Positions 1 to 12,009 of a stretch of 64,000 bases of DNA are shown here, piece after piece. Within the stretch, counting starts at the first letter, position 1. Each line of letters starts with the position of its first letter. This DNA is from Gentiana macrophylla (Eukaryota; Streptophyta; Magnoliopsida; Gentianales; Gentianaceae), in the NCBI GenBank assembly GCA_026214975.1, contig JAOBSW010000566.1, positions 1 to 64,000 of the forward strand, in the 5' to 3' direction. The position numbers were made by a program, and so were the translations under genes. Under the pieces are notes generated by a model. That model was not told the DNA's origin. It worked only from the letters and a program-made list of their open reading frames with translations, and made no database searches.

Positions 1-200
1 GCACACAAACAATTTGAAAAAATATTACATGTAAGCCGTCTGTCTAAAGCATACATGTGAAGCATGTGAAGAGGGAATCATAAAATAAAAGAGCATCTTC
101 ATTAATGATAAGGGGTAGTTATTTTTTAGCAAACCCGCGGCTTACAACGCCCCTTGGGTTTATCCAAAACAAAGGGGCAAAAAAAAAAACTACTACTTGT

Positions 201-998
201 TCAAGCAAACCCACAGTGGTCCAATGAGTGCGTCGGCACCCTGGCTACACTACATAACCTAGCAATAGGTGAGGTAAAAGGGATACGACGATCAGGATTC
301 ATCGAGACCGCAAAGTTAACTGCCTCGCGGTGAATCAGGACCCCCCAATCAATGTCAACCTGGGGGTCACAAATAGCATGCAGAAGGAGGGCTTCGGCCT
401 CACTGACAACCTTGAAATCCGTGGACGGAAGAGTGCATGAGTTGATAAACCTCTTCCACTCACGATTGCTGCGAGACAATTCAGACGCAGGACCCATGAT
501 GCGAGGCCGTTGGTAATCTAGGAAAAGCTCACGGATTGCCCGGCGTAGGCGAACCTGTCTACTTGCCTCATCTCCAAGGTTCCAGGCAACCTCATAATGA
601 GCAGAGGGATCGATAGCAGGTATGCGAAGAGCCTTATTGATAGCCTTCGGGGTAAAAATGACGGAGACACCATGGAGGGCCACACAACTAACAATTTCTG
701 CGGAAGGAACCTCTGATAGGACAGAGTAAAATTCCCTTACCATCGTAAGGTTGAAGTGTATCGGAGGTGGTGAAACAAAATCTAACCGCCCGGAGAACCG
801 CACCCGGAGCAAAGAGCCGTCACACTCAACTATGCCCTCATTTAAGCCCCTCTCCCTCACCAGCCTGACCACATCGAAATAACGCCAGAAATGATCTTTG
901 GCAGTAAGAGAGGCAGTAAGGAAGAAAGGGGAAACATCACGAGCTGGACGGGCTTCCCACACTCGGACTGCATTACCCTCTCCGGATTGAAAAGACAT
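201..998 (-). CDS. Antisense retrotransposon protein, Transposase_32 (putative plant transposon protein) type
   Basis: An open frame of about 265 residues starts at the ATG at 998 (MSFQSGEGNAV) and ends with TGA at 201-203. The frame also extends three codons upstream to a GTG. Recognisable features of the plant Transposase_32 family are a FDVVRLVRERGL segment near residue 45, a VREFYSVLSEV segment near 90, a GVSVIFTPKAINKALRIP segment near 110-127, and a WKRFINSCTLPSTDF segment near 180 (numbered from the first in-frame codon). The family's function is unknown; it is found in and near plant retrotransposons. A TATA box lies 61 bp upstream of the ATG on the same strand, so this may be an independent antisense transcription unit. 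I see no stop or frameshift inside it. A missing exon cannot be excluded. Confidence 0.6.
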   Translation of the reverse strand: MSFQSGEGNAVRVWEARPARDVSPFFLTASLTAKDHFWRYFDVVRLVRERGLNEGIVECDGSLLRVRFSGRLDFVSPPPIHFNLTMVREFYSVLSEVPSAEIVSCVALHGVSVIFTPKAINKALRIPAIDPSAHYEVAWNLGDEASRQVRLRRAIRELFLDYQRPRIMGPASELSRSNREWKRFINSCTLPSTDFKVVSEAEALLLHAICDPQVDIDWGVLIHREAVNFAVSMNPDRRIPFTSPIARLCSVARVPTHSLDHCGFA

Positions 999-1058
999 GA
1001 ATCTCACAACAAAGATTTGTGCAAAAGAGGAATGGAATAGATCCAGGTTTGCTCTCTC

Positions 1059-1066
1059 CTTTTATA
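1059..1066 (-). promoter_or_regulatory. TATA box of the first antisense gene
   Basis: The minus strand reads CTATAAAAGG here, about 60 bp upstream of the ATG at 998. This is normal TATA-to-start spacing for a short leader. Confidence 0.45.
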
Positions 1067-2340
1067 GCAAAAGAAAGAAAGATAAACGGCCACGATTGAC
1101 AAGATCGGACGACCAGCATCCACGCGGTTTTACCCAAAAATTTGAAATCCAGGGGGCGCATTTAACGCTTGACAATTATCAGCACGAGATTCTAGGCTAT
1201 ATTGACTACGCATGCACCGTTGGTCAAAATATTTCCAGTAGCCTATCCAATCAAATCAGAGCCCTTGCTTTTTTAGCAACACGACAGTCAAGAAAGGTCT
1301 GTCCCTTCCAATCGGTCCAGCCTTTAAGTTTCTGGCAAAACCACTATTTCGCCATAAACTTAAGGGGCCGCAAGCTGAAAATTTCAAACAACAAACTATA
1401 CGCAGCATGGCCTGTCCCAAATCCCCAGCAAGGGTGCGCGTTAAGCTTTATGCCACTTCGCCAAGATACCTCCAACGAACCCATGATGGAATTCTCAAAG
1501 TATAGTCGCACCATAGGTCATCTCAAACTGGGGGCCGCGTTCGGATTCTACGGTCACTTATTTGCCACAAGTCCGCAGCGACCAAAGTTTTTATAAATGG
1601 ACGGAAACTTGTTTCGTTCAGGCCCATCCAGGCCTTGCCCTAAACAAGGGGGCATAAGGAAATTTTAACACACAACAAAAGCAAGTATAAACTTGGTCGC
1701 TGATCCTTGTTCCAAATAAAGAGGGCCGCAACAGGAATTTTCGATCATTTTTATAGATTCTTCGGTTTTATTATTTTAGCGAGCTACTCAAACCTCACCA
1801 AAATAAAGAGGGCCGCACACATACAAAGGATGCAGGAGAAAAATCAAAAGAAACAAGTGCAATACATAAATCATGAGGCCAAAAAATGGCCACAAATCAA
1901 GTTCAACGAGCCAAAACGAGGCCACAGAATCAATGCGGAAAATAAAAACTAAAGTTATTACAATCACATCAAAGGAAAGCGTCGCAATAGTTCAAAAACA
2001 AAAGCAAAAGTTGATTATTACAAGATCGTTGGAAAAAGTTTCAAAGCAAGGGCATAAAATCACTAGGTTGAACCGGGGGGAGTATCAATATACTCGTCGT
2101 CTGGTTGGTCGTCCGCAGCAGCAGGAGGATTCTTTAAAACAACAAAGTTGATGAGGGCTAGCTCTTTGGAGGATCCCAGATGGCGGCGCCGTGCTCTATC
2201 TGCCTATTCTGAATAGCGACGATGTGATCCGCGGCGTAAGGTATATCTGGGTGAAGGGCCAACAGGTCGGGACTTCGTTGAGACATGTTAAGCCACCGGA
2301 GCATTTCCTCAAAGGTAATGCTCTCTTTGCCATGATAAGC
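1067..2340. other. Spacer between the two antisense genes
   Basis: I see no protein similarity in the frames here. The motif AAATAAAGAGGGCCGCA occurs twice, at about 1714-1730 and 1800-1816. Runs resembling GGGGCC occur elsewhere in the spacer. It probably holds the upstream control region of the first gene and the 3' untranslated region of the second. Confidence 0.4.
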
Positions 2341-4964
2341 CTAAAGGCAGCGAGCGAGGTGGTTGAAACCTTGATCGAAGCTCGCCTCCGGGTAATCAAC
2401 AAACTCATCAGAGCGCTTAAAGGCAGCAACGGCCGCAGGACCCGCCTCCTCAGCAGCCTTATTTGCAACAGCGAGCTGCTCCTTTAAACTCGCGATCTCC
2501 CCCTGCGTGGCCGTCAACCCTTCAGCAGATTTATGAGCTTCATCTTTCAGAATTGACACCTTTGCTGCCCATTTCGGCGTCGGCTCTGCACTCTCAATCA
2601 TGGCCTTTTTCATCCGATCTAACTCGGTCAAGGCCTCAGCGCTCTTACTCTCTGAAGCAACCCTAGCCTTATCCGAAGCCCCAAGAGCCGCAGTCACTTT
2701 CTTAAGTTCAGCCTTACGCTTCTCAGCAGCCTCAATGGCCTTGTTTATACGAGTTCCAAGCTGAAAAAGAAGAGAAGTATAAGCCCTCCAGAAAAAACAA
2801 AGTAAGCAAAAATACAAGACAAATAAAAGCTCACCATAGAGGCTGCGATCCCAAACTGGCCGGAAAGATCTTTAAGCTCAACGACTTCGTCTTTGGTGGG
2901 GGCATCGTCTTGAACCACGACGCGTGCAGTGATTCCCCTTCCAATCTCCATCTGAATGCCAGGCGAAGAATCCCAGGCAAGACATCCCAGAGGGATGACG
3001 TCGGCAATTGCCTCCCTGATCTGGCTTGCCTTCGACATATCAAGGCCTTGGACGAAATTAGCATCCAGCCAAACAGCCTCTTTCCCTTTGTAACCTCGGG
3101 GAAGGGTCCCTCCAGGCAACGCCCCCATCTCCTCGACGACCTCTTCAACAATTACCTCTGACCGCACAAAGCCTTTGTCAGAAGGTCGCTTGTCCAGACG
3201 GTCAGAACCTTTGTCAGCTCCACCAGCAGTCTTGTCCTTCTCAGATCTGGATCGCTTTTGGCCCTGAGGCTCTTTAACAGGCACATAAGTCTGCGATCTT
3301 TTTTGGGCCCCACCGGCCTGACTTGAGCTAGCACTATATGGCGCCGCGGTGGTGATTGGGGTAAACGCGTCTCATTTACAACAGAAGCATCCACAATACG
3401 TGGTACCTTCCCTAGGACCTGTTTTAGGGTCGCCTGTCGAGTTTTGGCATGCTCATCAGTGAGCCTCTGTCTTTGAGCCCGGCGAAAGAGTTCGTTAGAA
3501 ACGGGTCCAAAGAAAAAACAAAACCATACAGCTTACAAAGTGATGAAAATAAAAACATGGAAGATTACAAGGTGGTCTTCTATTTGGGTCGCCTCCACAT
3601 ACAGGACATTTAGAAGGAAAACACTTGCCCAAGTGGCAATCTCCTATCCAGTCAGGGTCGCATTCTTCTGGGGCCATGGCAACTAAAGGCTCCGCTCCAG
3701 CCGGCCATGCGTGCCAGGGGAAGAGCCACATCAAGAAGGTTGACCCAAGCCACGTTTCTCAAAGAGGGATCAACCCCGTCAGACTGTATCAGCGTCATGA
3801 GCCCTTTAACAAGGCGATGCTCAGTAACTAGGGGCTCGCCAATAGAAAGGGTGGACTTTCCTTTGCGCTGTGCTGCCTTGGGGAATGGCCAACCAACTTT
3901 GGACTCCACTTTAAGCACTCGTTCTTGCCATCTATGAATCTTATTTGGTAGCAAGAACAGCAGGCGAGGCGTCTTGGTCCTCAAAGATATCTGTCGCGGA
4001 AGGTCCGTCGCACAGAATAAGTGGAATTGACCCAATAGAGAGAGAGTGGGCTCCATCTTCATTGTCCGACACATAACAATGAAGGCCATAATCTGAATAA
4101 CAGCTCCAATAGCAAAATCAGTGGGTAGAGCTCCCATCAGCTCGCAAATCTTGACAAAAAACGGATCGAAAGGGGGTCTGAGCCCCGCATAGAAATGATC
4201 GAAGTGAAGGATCAGGGTATCGTCCGGACGACGGGTGCAAACATAATCCTCGCGGTCTCTGGGTTTAAACTTATCCTCCTCCTTCGAATAATCAAAAAGA
4301 GAAAACCTGTAGACTTTTGTATCAATCTTGTATCGACGCCGGAGAAGGTTGTTAAGGTCATCACTGTCGCGGAGCATCACCCACTCATCCTCCAGAGCCT
4401 TCTCATACGCGGCGGAAGGGTAAACTCACTTAACGCTTCAGGAATATTGGGTTTCGGGTTTTTTTGCCTTCGCCGCCGCTTCACCAACAGTCATTGTTTT
4501 GGGGTCCCTTTTCTTTTTTGGTTTCTTTGGGAGCTCCCAGATAACCTTACGGGTAAAGGCGCGTTCTTGTCCTCGCTCGAGCCCATGAGCTCGTGAAGAG
4601 TGGCGTCCTCAATATATGCCTCGTCATGCTTAACGGCGCCACTAGAGCTGGGTCCGGCGGCCTGATCTTCAGCATCAAACGTCTCCCTTCCTCCGGCCTC
4701 ACTAGTACTGGTCCCTTGATTGCGAGCCATTTCTTTACGACTCTTTTTACGATGCGGCTCGGGATCAGGGAACATAACATCTAAACCAAAAAGATCTCCG
4801 CCTACTTGAACAGTGGCCTCTCCCCCGGTTATCTCAGCAAGCAGATCGTCCCCGGTAGACACATCGGGGCTAGAAGGGTCATCCTCCCCTACATCCAGTG
4901 CATAGTCATAGGCTTCCTGATCCCCTTCGGAGTCGCCCCCTAAAGAATACTCTCCGTCGGACAT
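2341..4964 (-). pseudogene. Antisense multi-exon gene of the Transposase_28 (putative gypsy type transposon) family, decayed
   Basis: The first coding block starts at the ATG at 4964 (MSDGEYSLGGDSEGDQ), just after an acceptor-like TTTTGCAG, and is acidic. The second block (about 4420-3652) carries the family core: DEWVMLRDSDDL, HFDHFYAGLRPPFDPF, ICELMGALPTDF and IQIMAFIVMCRTM. A further block (3284-2835) ends at ATG|GTGAGC and splices cleanly, in phase, across a 74 bp intron to TTTTCAG|CTTGGAACT at 2760. That last block is a coiled coil rich in A, E and K, with a stop at 2341-2343. The frame breaks between the first and second blocks (in-frame stops around 4425-4445), so the gene looks non-functional. 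The family is known from plant gypsy elements; the role is unknown. A 5' UTR intron (about 5337 to 4966) is plausible. Confidence 0.6.
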
Positions 4965-5573
4965 CCTGCAAAAGCAAGAGGAAAAGGTGGAGCTTTGGAC
5001 TGGTATAATGGGGATTAAGCCGGGAAGGTGATCGCACCCATCTCGGCGCCTTCCCTCCATTTTCACATGAGAAATGGAAAGCAATTGCAAACAAAGGAAA
5101 ATACTGAGATCTGAATGAGTGAAGCAGAGAGAGAGAAGGTTTCAAGGCATGCCTCACCCCTCCTCTTTTCAGAAAAATCTTGCCTAAAACGAAAGTGTCA
5201 ACTCAAAAAACCCAGAATTTTGCCTAAAAAACGTCTTAAAGTTGAACGCATTGCCTCACAGCGGATCAAACTTGCTAAAAAGGATCGAAATACGGAAAGA
5301 AAAACAGAGAATGAGGTTAAGGGAAGAAGGATTTACTTGTTTCTGAGAAGAAGCTAAAATCGGTGGCCAGAAGAACGCATCGGAATCCTCAAACTCGTGA
5401 CCAGAATCTTCAAATCCTAGCTTGAAACCGCAAACTTGCTTCAACCACAACCAAATCCTCCTCAAAACCCTCACCGGAAAACCTTTGCACACTCGGTAAC
5501 AATCAAAGTTGCGAGAGGAAAAACTGAAGGGGAAAGAAAGAACGAAAAGTGTGAAGGTTGGAATGATGAGAGC

Positions 5574-5581
5574 CTTATATA
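5574..5581 (-). promoter_or_regulatory. TATA box of the second antisense gene
   Basis: The minus strand reads GCCTATATAAGGC, about 610 bp upstream of the ATG at 4964. The gap fits a leader with one intron, since a possible donor CAA|GTAAATCC lies near 5337. The stretch 4965-5573 holds no coding signal. Confidence 0.45.
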
Positions 5582-5882
5582 GGCAGAGGGAATTTGATCG
5601 TACGGCCAGGGGGCCAGCCATCTAACGATCCAGGTTTGCGCGGCTATTTTCAGTTTTCGAAATTCAAAAACCATCATCATTAAAGCGCGATCATCAATGC
5701 CCACGTAATCAATTACTCAGCCGTTATCCGCCCCGCGTATTTGGGCTATTACAAACGACCTCAATACCCACGCTCTTACGGTTACCAAGAAAGCGGCGCC
5801 CGACAACGATCGGCGATTGAAGCGCCCCACTCGCCAATGGGCGGATAGATTGCCGCCCGGCGACAAGGTCACAACCCAAAGT

Positions 5883-6045
5883 TGCCGAGGCCGTTCGCTT
5901 TAAAAGCGCGTCCTAAGTGAACAAGTCGCATCAGGCAGCGAGGTCGCAAATAGACCGAGTTAGTTGCTTCGAGGCCGTTCGCTTCAAAAGCACGGTCCTA
6001 AGTGAACAAGTCGCGTCAGACGGCGAGTCGCAAATAGATTGAATA
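5883..6045 (+). repeat. Two-copy tandem repeat of about 85 bp next to the LTR
   Basis: The block starting GAGGCCGTTCGCTT and ending GTCGCAAATAGA occurs at about 5887-5955 and again at about 5971-6041 with few differences. It lies just before the presumed polypurine tract. Confidence 0.75.
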
Positions 6046-6104
6046 ATCCTTGAGCTCACTTTACTCCACGCTTAAACATTTCCCACGCGAAAAATGCTCA
6101 AGGC

Positions 6105-6712
6105 CTGAGTAGGGGGCCACCGATACGTACAAATGATATGGCCACATGTGGATCCGGAAATAGCCTATCGACCCACCGGACGGATAAAAGCCCTTGAACC
6201 GGTGTTGCGATCTTTACCCGCCCGTGTCGAAGTCGATTGTCAAACCCGCCGGAATACTCTTATGGATCGGGGCCGACCCGCGACCTCGGACAAAGGTCCT
6301 TGAGAGGTCGCACAAGACTTGATGAGAAGCGACAAGGAGCAAAAGCAAGCGGGACAACAACTCCGCGACCTATGCGATCCCAAGAGTCGCCCCGAGATAT
6401 TCTATCCACTTGCAGTCCAGGATATTTAAGGTTTATTTAGCCACTAAGTAAAACTTAGTGACTAAGTTGTCATATAACAACATCGCCCTTACCATACTCC
6501 TGAAACCTCCTCCTATATAAAAGAAGACATGTATGCGCAGAAAAAGATATATACATTTAATGTAAAGCGGTAAAGCTCTGCGAAAACTCTCTATCATATT
6601 CCTCCCATCGCCGTCATGCCACACCCTGGCTACCATCCATATAACAACCTACATAAAAGCGGATATCCATCAATCGTACACCGCTGAACCTCTGATGATG
6701 ATTTCAACCTCA
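6105..6712 (+). mobile_element. 3' LTR-like block of the gypsy element
   Basis: A G-rich tract (GAGTAGGGGGCC, about 6106-6117) is followed by a promoter-like region with TATATAAA at 6514-6521. The block ends near CCTCATCA. There is no second LTR in the window, so the ends are approximate and I could not define a target duplication. Confidence 0.45.
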
Positions 6713-7984
6713 TCATCGATCACTCCTAAAATTGAATGGCCATAAAAATAAATTCTCAAGGGTCAATTCTACCACTTGAGAATTGCTTCACAATTGCTTC
6801 ATGAATTTGTTGGATCTAGTTCAACCATTAGACAATATGTCCCATACACAAAAAACGTAGTCCCCAGTCTAACTGTCAGCAAGTGGTATAACTTAATTGT
6901 CAAATTTATTGTATTGGTATGGTGGAGCCTGAGGCAGATGAAGTGTGGAGCCACCATGAATATGAACTCATGGATCATGATTGAAAGTCATGGCCAACTA
7001 ATTAATATGATAATAGTGAGAAATAGTACATATTTATATCGTTCTGATCTCTATATGCCGACTAAAATCAGTCGCGTTTATCAAGAACCTCATTTTACTT
7101 AATAACTCCACGGAGGTGAAGTGATAAATGAAATAATCAAAACCATACGGTATATATTATAGATATAAATTGTGTAGTTCTAATCATTTCACGGATCATA
7201 TCAAATACTAAAATTTTTCTCATATCAACGTGCCAAGTAGATGGAAATTATATGGTTTCAGTTGAGTTGACTCAAACGATTACAAAGAAGCTGACATTTT
7301 CTCTTTGCAAGAAAAAAATATTTATTAATTTGATGAGGAAGAAATGAGAATATAATCATCCCTTAATAACAAGTAACCTAATTCCAAAAATCTACCCTGA
7401 AGAAAAAACTTACCTGATTAAAAGGGAGCATTTACGTGCATCTCGATAAATATATTTGGTGTGTCATAATATTCTAAAACATAGCCATTTATCCAAGATA
7501 ACACGCTTTATGTGTGAATTATGACACTTGATCTGGAAAAAAATTACTTGACTAAATTCGATCTTCATTATCTGTTATCACATATGGAATCGAATTTTCA
7601 AAGGCCGATCATATAATTGTTAAATTTATCCCATATTTGACGATTATTGTTTCACATATATATTAAGAAATCAACGTCTCATGATAGATAACAAGTTTTG
7701 AGGTTGAAGGCTCTTATATATTGTTGGTATCATAGCCACACATTTATACCGTTCAAGTGTTGTGTTTTTTTTTAGGCCTACACTTAAAGTTATCTCATAT
7801 TGTACATTTGTTAAAAGTTGTCTCATATTGTATATTTGCTATTGTTCCACCTTCACACGTTAAGAGATGGAATTCTCCAAAACTCCTTCTCTTATATCTT
7901 GTTGGACAAGATTTTATACAATAATCAACTTGCTAATAGTGGATTCTCCTTTAGTCGAGTCTAAGATTGATTTTCGAAAAGTGG
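6713..7984. other. AT-rich intergenic sequence
   Basis: No convincing coding frame, RNA gene or transposon end was seen in this stretch. Confidence 0.4.
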
Positions 7985-8435
7985 TGGGTAGGGTTTGGTG
8001 GGTGAGGTAGACATACCTCACCACCCACCTTATCGTACCAACTTACCCCACCACACCTACCCATCACCCACTCTACCCTACTAATCTACCACATATTTCG
8101 CTTCTTACCACCCACCTTACCCATCACCCTAATGCGCCCACCTCCACACCCCAACATACCTGATCCTACCATCCATGCCACATCCACCCTAGCATACCCA
8201 ACCTCACCTCAACACCCACACTAACCTACCACACTCTTTCTCACCACCCATCTTATCACAACACCCACCTAAGCGACCTAAACTGGCCTTCCCAAACTTA
8301 CCCACTCCACCCAACCTGACCACCCACCCTCACCTCACTGCCCTACCTTACCGCATACCCTACCATACCAGACCGTGCCCTACCTACCAACCTCACCCCT
8401 ACCTTATGACCCATCTTCCGTACCACCCGTACACC
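7985..8435 (+). repeat. C-rich low-complexity island (CCACC/ACCCA type)
   Basis: About 450 bp consist of loosely repeated CACCCACC, TACCCCACC and CCTACC words on the + strand. It has no stable period and no plausible protein. It ends directly at the TTA target site of the next element. Similar islands lie at 55560-56030 and, inverted, at 58375-59215. Confidence 0.7.
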
Positions 8436-8567
8436 TTAGAGCATCTGCATTGTCTTAATGTACCACAATGTGGAAATGCCAAATGAATGTACATTTTGGT
8501 GTGTAGCTCACAATAGCTCAAATTTCCACAGTGTGGAACGTGATAATGTGGGAGTGGTAGTAGATCC

Positions 8568-8979
8568 TAGGCCTGTAAACGAGCCGAACCCTACCGAACC
8601 CTGGCAGGGTTCGGCTCGGCTCGGTATGTTCGAACCTTAGACTCGGCTCGGCTCGAAATGGCCGAGCCTTATATTTTCATTATTCGGCTCGGGTTCGGTC
8701 TGGTATTTGGGGAAAAAAGCTCGGCTCGGTTCGGCTCGAACTGGGTTTAAAAAAAAATCAGAACATGTTCGGCTCGGTTTTAAAAAACATGTTCGGCTCG
8801 AACTGTATATGAATTTATGATATCCGAGCCGAACATGTTCGAACATGTTCGGCTCGACCACCGAATATCTAATTTGTAAGGTTCGGCTCGAAGTTCGAAC
8901 CCACGAAACGAGCCCGAATCGAGCTTTTTCGAGCCGAATACTCCGGATCGAATCGAATACTTAGGTTCATTTATAGCAC
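8568..8979. mobile_element. Non-autonomous hAT-like element with GGCTCG repeats
   Basis: This 412 bp element is flanked by the 10 bp direct repeat TAGTAGATCC (8558-8567 and 8980-8989); eight of these ten bases would be the hAT duplication. The ends are degenerate inverted repeats (TGTAAACGAGCC and TATAAATGAACC). The interior is built of many GGTTCGGCTCGG units on both strands, probably subterminal transposase-binding repeats. Open frames across it are by-products of the repeat. Confidence 0.7.
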
Positions 8980-9244
8980 TAGTAGATCCCCACACATCAA
9001 TCTTTACACCATGCACACAAATCTAGGTATATTTAGTTGTTTCTTTTGAGAACTATGAAACTGTTTCTTGTTACCCACAACCATTGACCGTAGTGGAATA
9101 ATAAAAATACCGAATCATTCCTTTTATTTTATTTTATTTTAAGAGGTGGGGAAAGTGGCTATAGTGTGTCCTAATTTATTAAGATGTGAAATGGTTAAAA
9201 ATGTGGCAGCTTTTGAAGTTGAACACACCACATCGTGTTAGGCC

Positions 9245-10469
9245 TAGACCTGGCCAAATGAAACCGGAAACGGCGGTTTGGTCAACCGTCGGTATGTAAA
9301 CCGGCGGTTTGGGCATTTTGGAAACAGGAACCGGCGGTTGAACCGGTCGACCGGAACCGGAACCGGCCCAACGGTCAGAATTTCAACGGCTATTTTTTTT
9401 TTCTATTCCCAAACACCTCAAAAAAATCCAATAAATACAACACATTCCATTTCAAAAATCCTACACCAATCTCCTCTCAATTCTTACAACTTCTCCTCTC
9501 ATAAAACAACATTTATAATCAACGTATACTTAAAACCGACTCTAAAACTTATTAAAAAAAAACTATAAAAGACTTAAAAAAAACAATAATAAAAAAACTA
9601 TAGAAACATTTACTACAAACTATAAAAGACTAAAAAAAACAATAATAACTACGTTCGTTTTGATTTTTTTATATGTGTTGTGCCTTCGACACGATTACAT
9701 ATAAAAGATACGTATGCAACCGAATTACCAGTACAAGCGTTGAAAAAACAACACAATTTACATATAAGAAAAACAACACAATATATCTCACGTAATATTT
9801 AAAAAAAAAATAACATTTATAATCAACGTATACCTAAAACCGACTCTAAAACTTATAAAAAAAAACTATAAAAGACTTTAAAAAAACAATAATAAAAAAA
9901 AACTATAGAAACATTTACAACAAACTATAAAAATTAAAAAAAAAATAATAACGCTCGTTGCTTTTTTTTTTATATATGTTAATGCTTCCAACACGATTAC
10001 ATATAAAAGATACGTAGGCAACCGAATTACAGGTACAAGCGTTGAAAAAATAATATATTTAAAAATAACATAATTTACATATAAATAAAATAACACAATA
10101 TTAATATTATATTTAAAACCGAATAGAAAACTATTTATAAAAAAATATATATTACATTCGCTTTAGTAATTATAGTGAAAAGTATAATAATTTGTTATTG
10201 TAGTGAAAATAATAAGTATTATATGAAAATGAAAAAAAAAATTAATGAAAATTTTAAAACCGTGATCTGAACCGGGAGCAAATCGAATGAACCGTGAACT
10301 GGCACCAACCGGCAACCGCCGGTTTTGAACCTCCAACCACCGGTTTTTCAACCGGCGGTTCACTCCAACCGCCGGATTCGCTAAACCGCCGTAACTAAAA
10401 CCGTCAGTTGCTCAAGTTCGAGTGCAGTGCTGGTTCGGTCGGTCCGGTTGCACCATTTGGCCAGGTCTA
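9245..10469. mobile_element. Non-autonomous hAT element, complete
   Basis: This 1225 bp element has perfect 16 bp terminal inverted repeats (TAGACCTGGCCAAATG at the left, its complement at the right) and a perfect 8 bp target duplication, GTTAGGCC (9237-9244 and 10470-10477). Many AACCGGCGGTT-type motifs crowd both ends, as in hAT subterminal regions. The AT-rich middle has no transposase. Confidence 0.93.
9506..10110. repeat. Tandem duplication of about 304 bp inside the hAT element
   Basis: The sequence from ATTTATAATCAACGTATAC (9511) to the TACAAGCGTTGAAAAAA region recurs starting at 9815 with minor changes. The period is 304 bp. Confidence 0.85.
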
Positions 10470-10493
10470 GTTAGGCCATAGTGGATGCTTTTA

Positions 10494-11599
10494 TCACATC
10501 CCACACTACCTCACTAACCACATTACCCCATCATACACACCACTCATATGTTTTATCGACCAAACATTAAAATGAAATTAAAATCGTTCACTCAAATTAA
10601 TTCCTAGAAAACAACAAATCATAATTACATTGTATTACCTTCTAGTACTACTAATCAAGATTTTTAGGGAAGGTTTTGCATACACCATACCTACGTGTGG
10701 ATAGCGCAAAGTGGCAGACATCACGCGATTTCATTTCAGACTTAAAGCGCGTGGTTTACGATCGTGTCGCACCACATATCCACACGTAGGTGCGTACTAC
10801 CCAAAAATTTCACAGATTTTTAAGACAATGTGTAATGTTGAGGGTCAAATTACACAATATTCTACGACCACTGATTATTCAAAACCACGTGATCAACATG
10901 TTGACTTGTGGAAAATGTGTTGCCCGACTCCACGTAATTTACTTGCCAATTGCTTATGCTTTCAACATCAAAATATAATGTTATTAATTATTATCGTAAC
11001 AATAACGGGTTTGAGGTATGAATATTATATTAAAAAAAATGATGAATTTATATCTAATCAACAATTAAAATACGTAACACAAAAAAAAAAAACAATTAAA
11101 ATACGTGATGTGTCACTCGTGGTAACACAGCTCATGTAACAATAGAACTTGTTTACATAAAAGGAGATTTTTATTTTATTGTATACCAAAATTGCAACCA
11201 ATCATTACTTATTGTTAAGAGAATGTAGAGGCACTTAACAAATTAAGTTTTTATCCGAAACGATATGATTATTCAACAGGTTCGAATGCAAGTATGCAAC
11301 TACTACTTAATTCGATCGAAATAAGCCACGATTATTGGCTTTTAGATTCAGATACTTAATCGCTACTTAACAATCATATACTTAATTGATTATATTTTCG
11401 AATTTCAGACATCAGATTTTAAAATTAAGACTCCATATTCCATGAGTTCCAAACAAGCAAATAAAAAATTTAAAGAACGCATATATGCATTTGGGATCTT
11501 GTTGTTTGAGGATTGAAATTGGGACTTAGAGTGACAACGGTGGCCACTTTTTCCTTCTCCCTAAATATGATAAGTCTTCTCATGCTGGGACGTAATTTA
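10494..11599. other. Intergenic sequence with one inverted repeat
   Basis: There is no gene. Arms at about 10690-10702 (CCTACGTGTGGAT) and 10778-10790 are perfect complements and extend imperfectly to about 22 bp each, around a loop of about 75 bp. This may be a small foldback MITE. Confidence 0.45.
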
Positions 11600-11653
11600 T
11601 GATTATATATTGTATAACACTTTAGATTCACGATTTTTCTTTGTCGTTGGGGG
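11600..11653 (-). repeat. Inverted fragment of the viral sequence
   Basis: The + strand here matches the reverse complement of about 12776-12828 at roughly 85-90 percent, sharing TATATATTGTATAA and TTTCTTTGTCGTTGGGGG. It indicates a rearranged second viral piece in opposite orientation. The following 11654-12009 stretch is not recognised. Confidence 0.7.
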
Positions 11654-12009
11654 AGACTATGCATTGCAGGTGGAGAAGATGATGAATATGGCATTTCCTG
11701 TGAGGAAAATAATCATGAAGAAAATGAAAAAGGACAAACAAAGTGTTCTTCTCAGAAAATGGAGTAAGAAAAATATTCATCCAATTCACACTGTATCTGA
11801 TAATTCAAATATCCGACATACTGTTTCAATTACTATTGTACAACAGTAAAAGGTAATGATGATGTCGGATGAGAGAGAAATTGTCTGTTGATGACTCACT
11901 GTTCATGTAAATTGAAATTGGATTTTCTCTCAAACCAACCGTTGGATCATGGTGATTTCAGGTGCCTCTGCACGCAAGACCAAGCGACGTTAGTGCAAGC
12001 GACTAAGGT

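Larger units (their letters stand above)
1..6712 (+). mobile_element. 3' part of a Ty3/gypsy Tat-lineage-like LTR retrotransposon, with two antisense genes
   Basis: The segment reads as the downstream half of a gypsy element in + orientation. It ends in an LTR-like block (about 6105-6712) whose TATA box points in the + direction. The two protein genes in front of it (201-998 and 2341-4964) lie on the minus strand. Extra antisense ORFs between pol and the 3' LTR are a known feature of plant Tat-lineage elements, and the two protein families seen here (Transposase_32-like and Transposase_28-like) fit that class. Neither gag nor pol is in the window, so the element would have to continue to the left. 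The lineage is inferred from architecture, not from a reverse transcriptase. Confidence 0.55.
8439..10490. mobile_element. PIF/Harbinger-like MITE, split by two hAT insertions
   Basis: The left end GAGCATCTGCATTG and the inverted right end AAGCATCCACTATGG match imperfectly. Both are flanked by TTA (8436-8438 and 10491-10493), the 3 bp target duplication of PIF/Harbinger elements. Removing the two nested elements and one TSD copy of each leaves about 400 bp, a normal MITE size. It has no coding capacity. Confidence 0.6.

Noticed and set aside
8637..9016. Minus-strand frames through the GGCTCG-repeat element
   Set aside because: They read the subterminal repeats of a hAT element in arbitrary frames.
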